Assembly (NCBI RefSeq): GCF_002283365.1
Contig: NZ_MQWD01000001.1
Coordinates: 4,115,941 to 4,179,940 of the forward strand
Reading direction: 5' to 3'
DNA length: 64,000 nt
Source: Rubrivirga marina
GTDB taxonomy: Bacteria > Bacteroidota > Rhodothermia > Rhodothermales > Rubricoccaceae
The position numbers and the translations under genes were made by a program. The notes beneath the pieces are model-generated. The model had not been told where the DNA came from and did no database searches. It saw nothing but the letters and a program-made list of their open reading frames with translations. Of this stretch, positions 23,661-31,949 are shown piece by piece (position 1 is the stretch's first letter; each line of letters opens with the position of its first letter).

Positions 23661-25966
23661 TGCGGATCGCCCTCCTCACAGCGCTCCTCGCCGTGTCGGT
23701 GCCCGCCGCTGCGGGGCAGGTCGTCCGCGGGCGCGTCACGGACACCGATACGGGCGCCCCCGTCGTCGGCGCAGCGATTCGGGCGTCCGAGCGCGGCTCG
23801 GCCGCCGGTGCAGACGGCGCCTTCCTCCTCACGCTCCCCGAGGCGGGGGAGGCCGCGCTCCGCATCACGGCCGTCGGGTACCAGCCGGTCGAACAGACCG
23901 TGGCAGTCGCCCCCGGCGACACGCTCCGCCTCGACGTCGCGCTCGCCCCCCGCGAGATCCGAACCGACCGCGTCGTCGTGACGGCCACGCGGACGGCGAA
24001 GGCGCTCGAAGACGTCGCCGTCCCGACGACGGTCGTCGACGCCGAGACGATCCGCCGGCAGGGCGCCGTCCGCCTCGGCGACGTGCTGGAGACGGTCCCC
24101 GGCCTCCAGCTCTTCGACGACCACGGCGGCGGCGTCCAAGTCCAGGGCTTCTCGTCCGACTACACCCTCGTCCTGCTCGACGGCGAGCCCGTCATCGGGC
24201 GGACGGCCGGGACGCTCGACGTGGACCGGCTGACGGTCGCGGGCGTCGAGCGGGTCGAGGTCGTCGCGGGGCCGTCGTCGTCGCTCTACGGGAGCGAGGC
24301 GCTCGCGGGCGTGGTCAACCTCGTGACGGCGCTGCCGGCGCCGGGGACCGAAGCGGGCGCGCTCCGCCTCCGCGCCGGCTCGTACGGGCAGACCGACGCG
24401 ACGGCCGAGGCGGCTCTGGGGCGCGATGGCTGGGCCGCCCGCACGTTCGTCAACCGGTTCGGCTCCGCCGGGTACGACCTCACGCCCGACGCCTTTGGCC
24501 CGACCGTCCCGGCCTTCACCGACTGGACGGCCGACCTCCGCGCCCGCGCCAACCTCGGCGCCGCTCGGCTGAGCCTCGGTGCGCGCCTCGCCGCGCAGGA
24601 CCAGTCCGGCGCGTTCGCAGGCCTCGAGGATGGCGCCGAGGTTCGCTACGACGACACGGCCAGCCGCCTCGACTGGAGCGTCCACCCCGAGCTCGCGCTC
24701 CCCCTCGGGGAGCGGTTCCGCCTCACGACGACGCTCTACGGGGCCCGCTACGCGACTGAGACCCGCTACCGCCGGCAGTCCGACGGCAGACTCTTTTACT
24801 CGGACGACTTCGACCAGCGCTATTCGAAGGCCGAGGCGCAGCTCGACGCGCTCTGGAGCGCGCGGCACCTGACCGTCGTCGGGGCCGGCGCCATCGACGA
24901 GCGACTCGCAGGCGACCGCTACGGCGAGGACGCGGCCGGGGCGGCGCCGAGCGCGCAGCAGGTCTACGCCTTCGCCCAGCACGAGTGGGCCCTGTCGCGG
25001 CTCCTCGAGGTGAATGCGAGCGCCCGGTTCGACGCGCACTCCGACTACGCGGCCCGGCTCACGCCGAAGCTGTCGGTGCTGGCCCGCCCGAGCGACGCCC
25101 TGCGCCTGCGGGCGAGCGTCGGGAGCGGGTTCAAGGCGCCGGCCTTCCGGCAGCTCTACCTCTCGTTCACGAACGCCGCCGCCGGCTACAGCGTGTTCGG
25201 GTCTACCCGCCTCGAAGAAGGACTCCGAGCCCTCGACGAACAGGGCCAGCTCGCGCAGGTCTTCCTCGACCCGGCCGCGCTCGGCGCCATCGAGGCCGAG
25301 AGCTCCGTCGCCTTCAACGTCGGCGCCGCGGTCGACCTCACGCCGGCCCTCAGGGTCGAGGCCGGCGCGTTCTGGAACGAGGTCTCGGACCTCATCGAGA
25401 CCCAGCCCGTCGCGCAGAAGACGAACGGGCAGTCTGTCTTCGGCTACTTCAACCTCGACCGGGTCTACACGCGCGGGCTCGACGCCCAAGTCACGGCCCG
25501 GCCGCTGGGGGGCGTCGAGGTCGTGGGCAGCTACCAGTTCCTGCAGGCCCGCGACCGCGACCTCGTCGAGGCGCTGGAGACGGGGACCGTCTTCGGGCGC
25601 GACCTCGACGGGCGCGACACGCGCCTCACCGTCGGCGACTACGGGGGCCTGTTCGGCCGGTCGCCGCACGCCGCCATGCTCCGCGCGACGCTCACGAGGG
25701 GGTCCGCCTCGGCGTCGCTGCGGGGACGCTGGCGGAGCCGCTACGGCTACCGCGACCTCGACGGCAACGGCCTCGCCAACCGCGACGACGAGTTCGTCCC
25801 CGGCTACGCCGTCCTCGACCTCACGCTCACGAAATCGTGGGCGACGCCCGCCGGCCGCCTCCAGGCCCAGGCCGGCGCGGAGAACCTCCTCGACGTCACG
25901 CGCTCGACGCTCGTGCCGTCCCTGCCGGGCCGCACGCTCTTCGCGTCGCTCGGCCTCTCGCTGTAA
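23660..25966 (+). CDS. TonB-dependent outer-membrane receptor (probable haem receptor)
   Basis: A 768-residue protein. Signal peptide (MRIALLTALLAVSVPAAAGQ), then a carboxypeptidase-regulatory-like domain (VVRGRVTDTDTGAPVVGAAI), the plug domain (VPTTVVDAETIRRQGAVRLG, VQGFSSDYTLVLLDGEPVIG, VERVEVVAGPSSSLYGSEAL) and a 22-strand barrel ending in the aromatic strand LFASLGLSL. It imports a ligand across the outer membrane using TonB energy. The HmuY-like gene next in line and the FepA/HmuR-like plug argue for haem; a canonical FRAP/NPNL haem box was not found. It is coupled to the upstream CxCCG gene. Confidence 0.9.
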   Translation: MRIALLTALLAVSVPAAAGQVVRGRVTDTDTGAPVVGAAIRASERGSAAGADGAFLLTLPEAGEAALRITAVGYQPVEQTVAVAPGDTLRLDVALAPREIRTDRVVVTATRTAKALEDVAVPTTVVDAETIRRQGAVRLGDVLETVPGLQLFDDHGGGVQVQGFSSDYTLVLLDGEPVIGRTAGTLDVDRLTVAGVERVEVVAGPSSSLYGSEALAGVVNLVTALPAPGTEAGALRLRAGSYGQTDATAEAALGRDGWAARTFVNRFGSAGYDLTPDAFGPTVPAFTDWTADLRARANLGAARLSLGARLAAQDQSGAFAGLEDGAEVRYDDTASRLDWSVHPELALPLGERFRLTTTLYGARYATETRYRRQSDGRLFYSDDFDQRYSKAEAQLDALWSARHLTVVGAGAIDERLAGDRYGEDAAGAAPSAQQVYAFAQHEWALSRLLEVNASARFDAHSDYAARLTPKLSVLARPSDALRLRASVGSGFKAPAFRQLYLSFTNAAAGYSVFGSTRLEEGLRALDEQGQLAQVFLDPAALGAIEAESSVAFNVGAAVDLTPALRVEAGAFWNEVSDLIETQPVAQKTNGQSVFGYFNLDRVYTRGLDAQVTARPLGGVEVVGSYQFLQARDRDLVEALETGTVFGRDLDGRDTRLTVGDYGGLFGRSPHAAMLRATLTRGSASASLRGRWRSRYGYRDLDGNGLANRDDEFVPGYAVLDLTLTKSWATPAGRLQAQAGAENLLDVTRSTLVPSLPGRTLFASLGLSL

Positions 25967-26003
25967 CCCCCACTTCCACCGCGTGCTCACCCCACGCCGC
26001 CTC

Positions 26004-26714
26004 ATGACCCGCCTCCCCCTCTTCGCCCTCGCGGGCGCCCTCGCCCTCTCTGCCTGCGACGCGACCGAGGCCGACGAGGTCGTCGACCTCAAGGCCCAGG
26101 TCGCCGCCGACGTCGAGGCCGACCCGACCACGGGCCGCGACCCCGTGACGGGCGCCCCGATCGCCAACGACCTGTTCACGCTCTACGACCTCGACGCGGG
26201 CGAGGTCGTCCTGTCGTCGTCCGAGACCGACCCGGCCGTCCGCGCGGCCGACTCGACCTCGACGGCCTGGGACCTCGGCTTCCGCGGGACGACGATCATC
26301 GTCAACGGCGGCACGAGCGGCCCGGGCGAGGGCTCGGCCCAGCTCCTCACCGAGGCCTTCGCCGACGTGACCGAGGCGCCCGCCACCGGCTATTTCGCCG
26401 ACGGCGAGAACCCCAACTGCCCGGCCGTCGAGACGCCCGGTGGGACGTTCCCCGGCGCGCCGTATGCCATCTGCACGGGCGGCGACAACGGCTGGTACAA
26501 CTACAACCCCGCGAACAACCTGATCGCGCCGATCCCGGGCCGGACGATCGCCCTCACGACGGGCGACGGCGACTACGCCAAGGTCCGGATCCTGAGCTAC
26601 TACCGGGGCAACCCGACCCCGCCGGACCCCTCGGCCCCGAGCCGCTACTACACGTTCGAGTACGTCGTCCAGCCCGACGGCTCGCGCGACTTCCTGACGA
26701 CGGCCGCCGAGTAG
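26004..26714 (+). CDS. HmuY-like haem-binding lipoprotein
   Basis: A 236-residue lipoprotein (MTRLPLFALAGALALSAC, lipobox LSAC). The mature part matches the HmuY family in layout: FTLYDLDAGEVV strand, WDLGFRGTTIIVNGGTSGPG, TGYFADGENPNCPAV, then GDYAKVRILSYYRG and RYYTFEYVVQPDGS. HmuY proteins capture haem at the cell surface and pass it to the TonB receptor; here the receptor gene is 37 bases upstream. The two methionine or histidine ligands known in Porphyromonas HmuY are not conserved as His, so ligand residues cannot be named. Confidence 0.85.
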   Translation: MTRLPLFALAGALALSACDATEADEVVDLKAQVAADVEADPTTGRDPVTGAPIANDLFTLYDLDAGEVVLSSSETDPAVRAADSTSTAWDLGFRGTTIIVNGGTSGPGEGSAQLLTEAFADVTEAPATGYFADGENPNCPAVETPGGTFPGAPYAICTGGDNGWYNYNPANNLIAPIPGRTIALTTGDGDYAKVRILSYYRGNPTPPDPSAPSRYYTFEYVVQPDGSRDFLTTAAE

Positions 26715-26752
26715 CGCTCGCAGGCCCCCGACACCGCCCCTCCCCCGTTTTC

Positions 26753-27730
26753 ATGATGTCCCGCCCTCTCCTCGTCGCCCTCCTCGCGCTCCTGATGCCG
26801 AGCGCGATGGCCCAGTCCGCCGACACGCCCGGCCTCCTCGTGATGGCCCACGGCGGTGACCCCGCCTGGAACGCCTCGGTCGAGGACGCGCTCGCCCCGC
26901 TCCGCGAGCTCTACCCCGTCGCCCTCGCCTTCGGAATGGCCGACCCGGCCTCGCTCGGTGCCGGCCTCGGGGAGCTCGCGGACCAAGGCGCCGAGCGCGT
27001 GGCCATCGTCCGACTGTTCCTCGACGGACGCTCGTTCCTCCACCAGACCGAGTACTTCCTCGGGCTCCGGGACGACCCGCCCGCCCAGTTCGTCCTCCAC
27101 GGCGCGCACGGGGCGCCGGCCGGCCGCGGGGCCGGGAGCGGACACGGGGCCACCCGTGGGCACGCTCAGGCCGGGCATGGAAGCGGGCACGCCGCCGGGC
27201 ACGGGGCCGCGTCGGCGACGCCGGAGCCCGTCGCCCACGGCCTCGACCTCGCCCTCTCGCTCGACGGGCTCATGAAGGCCGACGAGGTCGCTCTGATCCT
27301 GGCCGCACGGGCAGAGGCGATCAGCCAGTCGCCCTCAGAGGAGTCGGTCCTCGTCCTCGCCCACGGCACCGGCGACGACGTCGAGAACGCGCGGTGGATC
27401 GCGGCGATGGAGCGCCTCACGGGCGACCTCCGCGCCGACGGCTACCACGCGGTCCGCGTCGAGACGCTCCGGGAGGACTGGCCGGAGCCGCGCGCAGCGG
27501 CCGAGCGGGCGATCCGCGGGTACGTCGAGGCCGAGACCGAGGCGGGCCGGCGCGTGCTCGTCGTCCCGTTCCGGCTGTCGGGCTTCGGGCCGTACCGCGA
27601 CGTGCTCGAGGGGCTCGACTACACGGCATCGGAGGCCGGCATCCTCCCGCACGCCGCCGTGACGGACTGGGTGGACCGGGAGTACCGCGCGCTCGTCGCC
27701 CGCGCGGGCTGGGCGTCCCCCACGCCCTGA
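26753..27730 (+). CDS. Exported two-domain CbiX-like chelatase with His-rich linker
   Basis: A 325-residue protein with a signal peptide (MMSRPLLVALLALLMPSAMAQ). Two CbiX/sirohydrochlorin-chelatase half-domains follow: LLVMAHGGDPAWNASVEDAL at about 28 and VLVLAHGTGDDVENARWI at about 200; the His in each AHG is the expected metal-insertion residue. Between them is a linker with many His-Gly pairs (GHGATRGHAQAGHGSGHAAG), a metal-binding stretch. Chelatases of this family act in the cytoplasm on tetrapyrroles; an exported version next to HmuY and a haem receptor suggests periplasmic removal or storage of haem metal. It is the last gene of the cassette, 38 bases after the HmuY-like gene. Confidence 0.8.
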   Translation: MMSRPLLVALLALLMPSAMAQSADTPGLLVMAHGGDPAWNASVEDALAPLRELYPVALAFGMADPASLGAGLGELADQGAERVAIVRLFLDGRSFLHQTEYFLGLRDDPPAQFVLHGAHGAPAGRGAGSGHGATRGHAQAGHGSGHAAGHGAASATPEPVAHGLDLALSLDGLMKADEVALILAARAEAISQSPSEESVLVLAHGTGDDVENARWIAAMERLTGDLRADGYHAVRVETLREDWPEPRAAAERAIRGYVEAETEAGRRVLVVPFRLSGFGPYRDVLEGLDYTASEAGILPHAAVTDWVDREYRALVARAGWASPTP

Positions 27731-27803
27731 AACCCGCGCGGTGCGGATCCGTCCGCGCCGTACGTTGACGTCCTCCCCGCCCGACGTCGGGCGGGGCCGC
27801 CCC

Positions 27804-28190
27804 ATGGCTCGAACCTCGTCCATCGCCGCCCGCCTCGTGCTCGTGCTCGCGCTGCTCGTGAGCACGCAGGGCGCGCTGTTGGTGCGCGGCCTGTTCGAGG
27901 TGCGCCAGGAGTGGATCTCGGAGCACCTCTGCGAGAACCGGAACCACCCGGAGCGCGAGTGCAACGGGATGTGCGTGCTCAAGCGCCAGATGGAGGAGCA
28001 TAGCCACCACGGGGACGAGGGAGGGACGGAGGCGATCCTCACGATGCCCACCGTGATCGCGCTCCTCGCGCCCGAGGCCACGGTCCCCCCGGACCGCTGG
28101 CGGAAGGCGACGACGCCCACGGTGGGCGACGAGCGGGTGCCCGACGGAGGCGCCCTGGAGGGCGTGTTCCGTCCGCCGAGGGTCGGGTAG
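27804..28190 (+). CDS. Small membrane-anchored Cys/His protein (CNGMC motif)
   Basis: A 128-residue protein. A single N-terminal membrane helix (about 7-27, LVLVLALLVSTQGALLV) is followed by a periplasmic segment containing EHLCENRNHPERECNGMC and EHSHHG. The spacing C-x9-C-x3-C then LKRQ is typical of small Bacteroidota proteins encoded beside TonB receptors for metals, copper being the usual guess; the function is not established. GTACGTTGAC just upstream may be its -7 region (near 27763). It begins a second uptake cassette, followed by a TonB receptor and a sialidase-fold lipoprotein. Confidence 0.65.
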   Translation: MARTSSIAARLVLVLALLVSTQGALLVRGLFEVRQEWISEHLCENRNHPERECNGMCVLKRQMEEHSHHGDEGGTEAILTMPTVIALLAPEATVPPDRWRKATTPTVGDERVPDGGALEGVFRPPRVG

Positions 28191-28361
28191 AGACCGCCCG
28201 CCCGCTCCCTGACCGGACCTCCGCGCCGCGTCGCGCACGCCTGCCAAGCCGTGCCGACGCGGGGTGCGCGGACGCGATCCGCGTGGAGGGGAGTCCGGGT
28301 GGGCGACGTGGTTTGGCCGCCGACCGGTGGCCTCTCGTCCCCGTTCCCGACTCTCATTCTC

Positions 28362-30686
28362 ATGTCTCGCACTCCCCATTGGGGCGCCGTGCTCGTCGCG
28401 CTGGCGCTCCTCCTCGGGCCGCCCGCCGCGGCCCAGGTGTCCTCCACCGCCGTCTCCGGCCGCGTCCTCGACGCGGAGACCGAGGCGGCCCTCCCCGGCG
28501 TCACCGTCCTCGTGGACGGCAGCACGCTCGGGACCTCGACCGACGAGACCGGCCGGTTCCGGTTCGTCCTCCCCCGCCCCGAGGCCACGCTCACGGTCTC
28601 GTTCATCGGCTACCGCACCGAGCGCGTCGCCGCCCACGCAGGGGGCGACCTGACGGTCCGCCTCGCGCCGTCGACTTCGGACCTCCAGCCCGTCGTGGTG
28701 ACGGGCAGCCGGACGGCCCGGGCCCGGGCCGAGGCGCCCGTCGCCCTCTCCGCCATCACGGCCGCCGACCTCCAGGCGACGCGGCCCAACCTCCTCGCCG
28801 ACGCGCTCAACCGCGCGCCCGGCGTCTACATGGCTGACCTCGGCAACGAGCAGCACGCCATGTCGATCCGCCAGCCGATCTCGTACAAGCCGTTCTACGT
28901 CTACCTCGAGGACGGCGTGCCGATCCGGCCGGCCGGGCTGTTCAACCACAACGCGCTCATCGAGGTCAACATGGCCGCGGCGGACCAGATCGAGATCGTC
29001 CGCGGGCCGGGCTCGTCGCTCTACGGGGCCGGCGCCATCGGCGGCGCCGTCAACGTCTCGACGCCGGCGCCCAGCGTGGCGCCGCTCGGCGAGGTCGCCC
29101 TCCGGGGCGGCGGCGCGGGCTACGGCCGGGCCGACCTCGAGGTGTCGGGGACGGCCGGCGGGACCGGCCTCTACGCCGGCGGCTACGTCGCCGGCCAGCG
29201 CGGCGGCTTCCGCGAGCACTCGGACTACGAGAAGGCCTCGCTGTCACTCCGTGCCGACCGCGCCCTCGGCGACTGGCAGCTCTCAGCGACGGCCTCGCTC
29301 CACTCGCTCACGACCGACACCGACGGCTCGCTCGACAGCACCAACTTTTTCGGGAACGGCGTGACGAGCCAGCAGACGTTCACCAACCGGGAGGTCCGCG
29401 CCGGCCGCGCCTCGCTCCGCGCCGACCGCGTCTGGAGCGCCAGACAGCGGACGACGGCGACGCTCTTCGGCCGCGCCAACCGCGTCGGCCAGACGCCGCA
29501 CTACCGACTCCGCCTGAACGCGGCCGACCCGACCCGCGCCTCCGGCGAGGTCAACGACAACGCGTTCCAGAGCGTCGGCCTGCTCGCCCAGCACGAGGCG
29601 GTGTTCTCGCGCGCCCGGCTCCTCGTCGGCGGGATCGTGGACCTCACGCCGGCCGGCTACGTGGCGAACTACATCGACGTCCGGCGCGACCCGGCGACCG
29701 GCGTGTTCACGGGCTTCACCGCCACCGACTCGCTCCTCACCGACTACGACGTCACGCTCACGAACCTCGCGGCGTTCGCGCAGGGCGAGGTCGAGCCGGT
29801 CGAGCGCCTCAAGCTGGTCGCGGGCGTCCGCGTCGACCGCGTGGGGTACGACCTCGACAACCACCTCCCATCCGGCTCGTTCTCCGGCGCGGCCGACCGC
29901 TCGGACACGTTCTCGCGCGTCACGCCGCGCGTCGGCGCCGTCTACGCGGTCACGCCGCAGACGGGGCTCTACGCGAACGCCAGCCAGGGCTTCCTCCCGC
30001 CCGAGGCCGGCGAGCTGTACCGGGGCGTCCAGGTCCCGACGCTCCGCCCGGCGACGTTCGACTCGTACGAGATCGGCGGATTCGTTCAGGCCTTGGGCGG
30101 TCGACTCGCCGCGGACGCGTCGGTGTACCGGATGACGGGCCAGGACGAGATCGTCTCCGTCCGCCAACCCGACGGGTCGAGCCAGGACCAGAACGCGGGC
30201 GCGACGCGGCACGAGGGCGTCGAACTCGCGCTCGCCATCCAGCCGGCGTCGGCCGTCACCGTCCGGCTCTCAGGCACGGCTGCGCAGCATACGTACCTCG
30301 ACTTCCTCGTCGACGAGCGCGAGGGCCGCGAGCTCCGCTACGACGGGAACCGGATGGAGCTCGCGCCCGAGCACGTCGTCAACGCCGAGGTGGCCGTGCG
30401 GCCGCCCGCCCTCCGCGGGCTCCGCCTCGCGGCCGAGGTCCAGCGCGTCGGGCCGTACTGGATGGACCCGCAGAACACCGCGCGCTACGACGGGCACACG
30501 GTCCTCAACCTCCGCGCGCAGTACGCGGGCGACCGCCTCGGCGGGCTCGAGCTGTGGGCGAACCTCCTCAACGCCACCGACGCGCTCTACGCGACGACGG
30601 CCGCGGTCTCGTTCGGGCGGAAGCAGTACACGCCCGGCCTCCCGCGCTCCGTCACGGTCGGTCTCGGCTACCACTTTGGACGATGA
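28362..30686 (+). CDS. TonB-dependent outer-membrane receptor with CarboxypepD-like domain
   Basis: A 774-residue protein. Signal peptide (MSRTPHWGAVLVALALLLG), a carboxypeptidase-regulatory-like domain (VSGRVLDAETEAALPGVTVL ... FSFIGYRTE-type strand FIGYRTERVAAHAG), plug (VVTGSRTARARAEAPVALSA, ALNRAPGVYMADLGNEQHAM, VRGPGSSLYGAGAIGGAVN) and a beta-barrel ending YHFGR. Its stop overlaps the next ATG by four bases. The ligand is unknown; the neighbours with CNGMC and CECC motifs point to a transition metal or metallophore rather than a sugar. The start region has GTGGTTTGG near 28309, resembling the -7 boxes elsewhere in the window. Confidence 0.9.
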   Translation: MSRTPHWGAVLVALALLLGPPAAAQVSSTAVSGRVLDAETEAALPGVTVLVDGSTLGTSTDETGRFRFVLPRPEATLTVSFIGYRTERVAAHAGGDLTVRLAPSTSDLQPVVVTGSRTARARAEAPVALSAITAADLQATRPNLLADALNRAPGVYMADLGNEQHAMSIRQPISYKPFYVYLEDGVPIRPAGLFNHNALIEVNMAAADQIEIVRGPGSSLYGAGAIGGAVNVSTPAPSVAPLGEVALRGGGAGYGRADLEVSGTAGGTGLYAGGYVAGQRGGFREHSDYEKASLSLRADRALGDWQLSATASLHSLTTDTDGSLDSTNFFGNGVTSQQTFTNREVRAGRASLRADRVWSARQRTTATLFGRANRVGQTPHYRLRLNAADPTRASGEVNDNAFQSVGLLAQHEAVFSRARLLVGGIVDLTPAGYVANYIDVRRDPATGVFTGFTATDSLLTDYDVTLTNLAAFAQGEVEPVERLKLVAGVRVDRVGYDLDNHLPSGSFSGAADRSDTFSRVTPRVGAVYAVTPQTGLYANASQGFLPPEAGELYRGVQVPTLRPATFDSYEIGGFVQALGGRLAADASVYRMTGQDEIVSVRQPDGSSQDQNAGATRHEGVELALAIQPASAVTVRLSGTAAQHTYLDFLVDEREGRELRYDGNRMELAPEHVVNAEVAVRPPALRGLRLAAEVQRVGPYWMDPQNTARYDGHTVLNLRAQYAGDRLGGLELWANLLNATDALYATTAAVSFGRKQYTPGLPRSVTVGLGYHFGR

Positions 30687-31894
30687 CCCGCCTCCCGATG
30701 ACCCGCTCCCTCCTCCTCGCGCTCGCGGTCACCCTCGGCGCGTGCGGCCCGCCCGATTCGTCCGCCTCCCCGTCCGACGCGCCCTCCGGCGTGATCGAGG
30801 GCGCGGCGGCGCCCGTGGTCACGGCCAACGCCGTCGCCTGGGTCGAGGGTGACGGCGACGCCCGCCGCCTCGTCGTTCTTCCGGACGGAGCCGAGGTCTC
30901 CGTCGAGGTGGCTCGCGGGCAGATCTCGGCGCACGGCCAGGCCGGTCCGCGCCTCGCCCCTGGCCCCGACGGCACGCTCTACGTCGCCTTCGTCGAAGAA
31001 CGGGCCGTCGAGGGGCGCCGCTTCCCCGCGTCCGATCTCAAGCTGGCCCGGTCCGTCGACGGCGGCCGGACGTGGGCCGCGCCCGTGGCGGTCCACCCCG
31101 ACCCCGGCTTCCCGACCGGCCACACGTTCCACGACCTCGCCGTGGGCCCCGACGGCGCGGTCTATGTGAGCTGGCTCGACGGGACGGCGAAGGACCGCTA
31201 CCGGATCGAGCACGCCGCCGAGGCGGACGAAGCCCGCGGAGCGCACGGCCACCACGGCGCGCCGGACGAGCCGGGTACGGACCTCGCCGTGGCCCGATCC
31301 ACCGACGGCGGGCGGACGTTCTCCGCTCCCGTCGTCGTCGCCAAGGGGACGTGCGAGTGCTGCCGGACGGCCCTCGCCGTCGCCGACGACGGCGTGCTCT
31401 ACGCCGCGTGGCGCCACGTCTTCCCGGGGACGGAGCGCGACCTCGCCCTGGCCCGCTCGACCGACGGCGGCGCGACGTGGTCCGAGCCGACGCGCGTGCA
31501 CGAGGACGGCTGGGCCATCGAGGCGTGCCCCCACGCCGGCGGCGCCCTGGCCGTTGCCGCCGACGGCGCCGTGACGGTCGCCTGGCCGACGGGCGCCGAC
31601 GGGCGCTCCGGCACGTGGCGCGCGACCTCGACCGACGGCGGCGCGACGTTCGGCGCGCCCGAGCCGCTCCTGACGAACGCGCCGCTCGGCCAGGTCGCCG
31701 CCGCGCGCGACGGCCGGGGCCGGCTGTGGCTCGCCTGGGAGGATCCCCGCTCGACCGACGTGTTCGTCCACCGCCCCGGCGCCCCCGACACGGTCCGCGT
31801 GGCCGGCGCGGCGCCCGCCCTCACCGGCACCGCCGACGGCTGGCGGCTCGCCTGGGCGACCGAGGGCGGCGCCCGGGTCGCGTCCGGCTCCTGA
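30683..31894 (+). CDS. Sialidase-fold (BNR repeat) lipoprotein with CECC motif
   Basis: A 403-residue lipoprotein (lipobox LGAC near residue 20). The body is a six-bladed beta-propeller with Asp-box repeats (RSVDGGRTWAAP, RSTDGGRTFSAP, RSTDGGATWSEP, TSTDGGATFGAP). The catalytic Arg triad and Tyr of true sialidases are not evident, so it is probably a binding propeller. A conserved-looking GTCECCRTALA (about residue 220) and a His-rich loop GAHGHHG could bind metal. It overlaps the TonB receptor gene by ATGA, implying a functional link with the receptor. Confidence 0.75.
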   Translation: MTRLPMTRSLLLALAVTLGACGPPDSSASPSDAPSGVIEGAAAPVVTANAVAWVEGDGDARRLVVLPDGAEVSVEVARGQISAHGQAGPRLAPGPDGTLYVAFVEERAVEGRRFPASDLKLARSVDGGRTWAAPVAVHPDPGFPTGHTFHDLAVGPDGAVYVSWLDGTAKDRYRIEHAAEADEARGAHGHHGAPDEPGTDLAVARSTDGGRTFSAPVVVAKGTCECCRTALAVADDGVLYAAWRHVFPGTERDLALARSTDGGATWSEPTRVHEDGWAIEACPHAGGALAVAADGAVTVAWPTGADGRSGTWRATSTDGGATFGAPEPLLTNAPLGQVAAARDGRGRLWLAWEDPRSTDVFVHRPGAPDTVRVAGAAPALTGTADGWRLAWATEGGARVASGS

Positions 31895-31902
31895 CCGCGC
31901 CC

Positions 31903-31940
31903 GCCCGCCTCGGTGCCCTCATGGAGCGACCGAGGCGGGC
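31903..31940. terminator. 12-bp stem of the palindrome family between convergent genes
   Basis: GCCCGCCTCGGT (31903-31914) pairs with ACCGAGGCGGGC (31929-31940) around a 14-base loop. It separates the stop of the BNR lipoprotein gene from that of polA, so it may terminate both. Confidence 0.65.
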
Positions 31941-31949
31941 GGCGTCGGG

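Noticed and set aside
28195-28361. Possible cobalamin riboswitch before the second TonB receptor
   Set aside because: The conserved B12-box and the CCGGTGC-type core are absent; only generic GC-rich hairpins are present.
30683-31894. Calling the Asp-box propeller a sialidase
   Set aside because: Asp boxes are structural; the Arg triad and catalytic Tyr/Glu pair are not evident, and the CECC motif points elsewhere.
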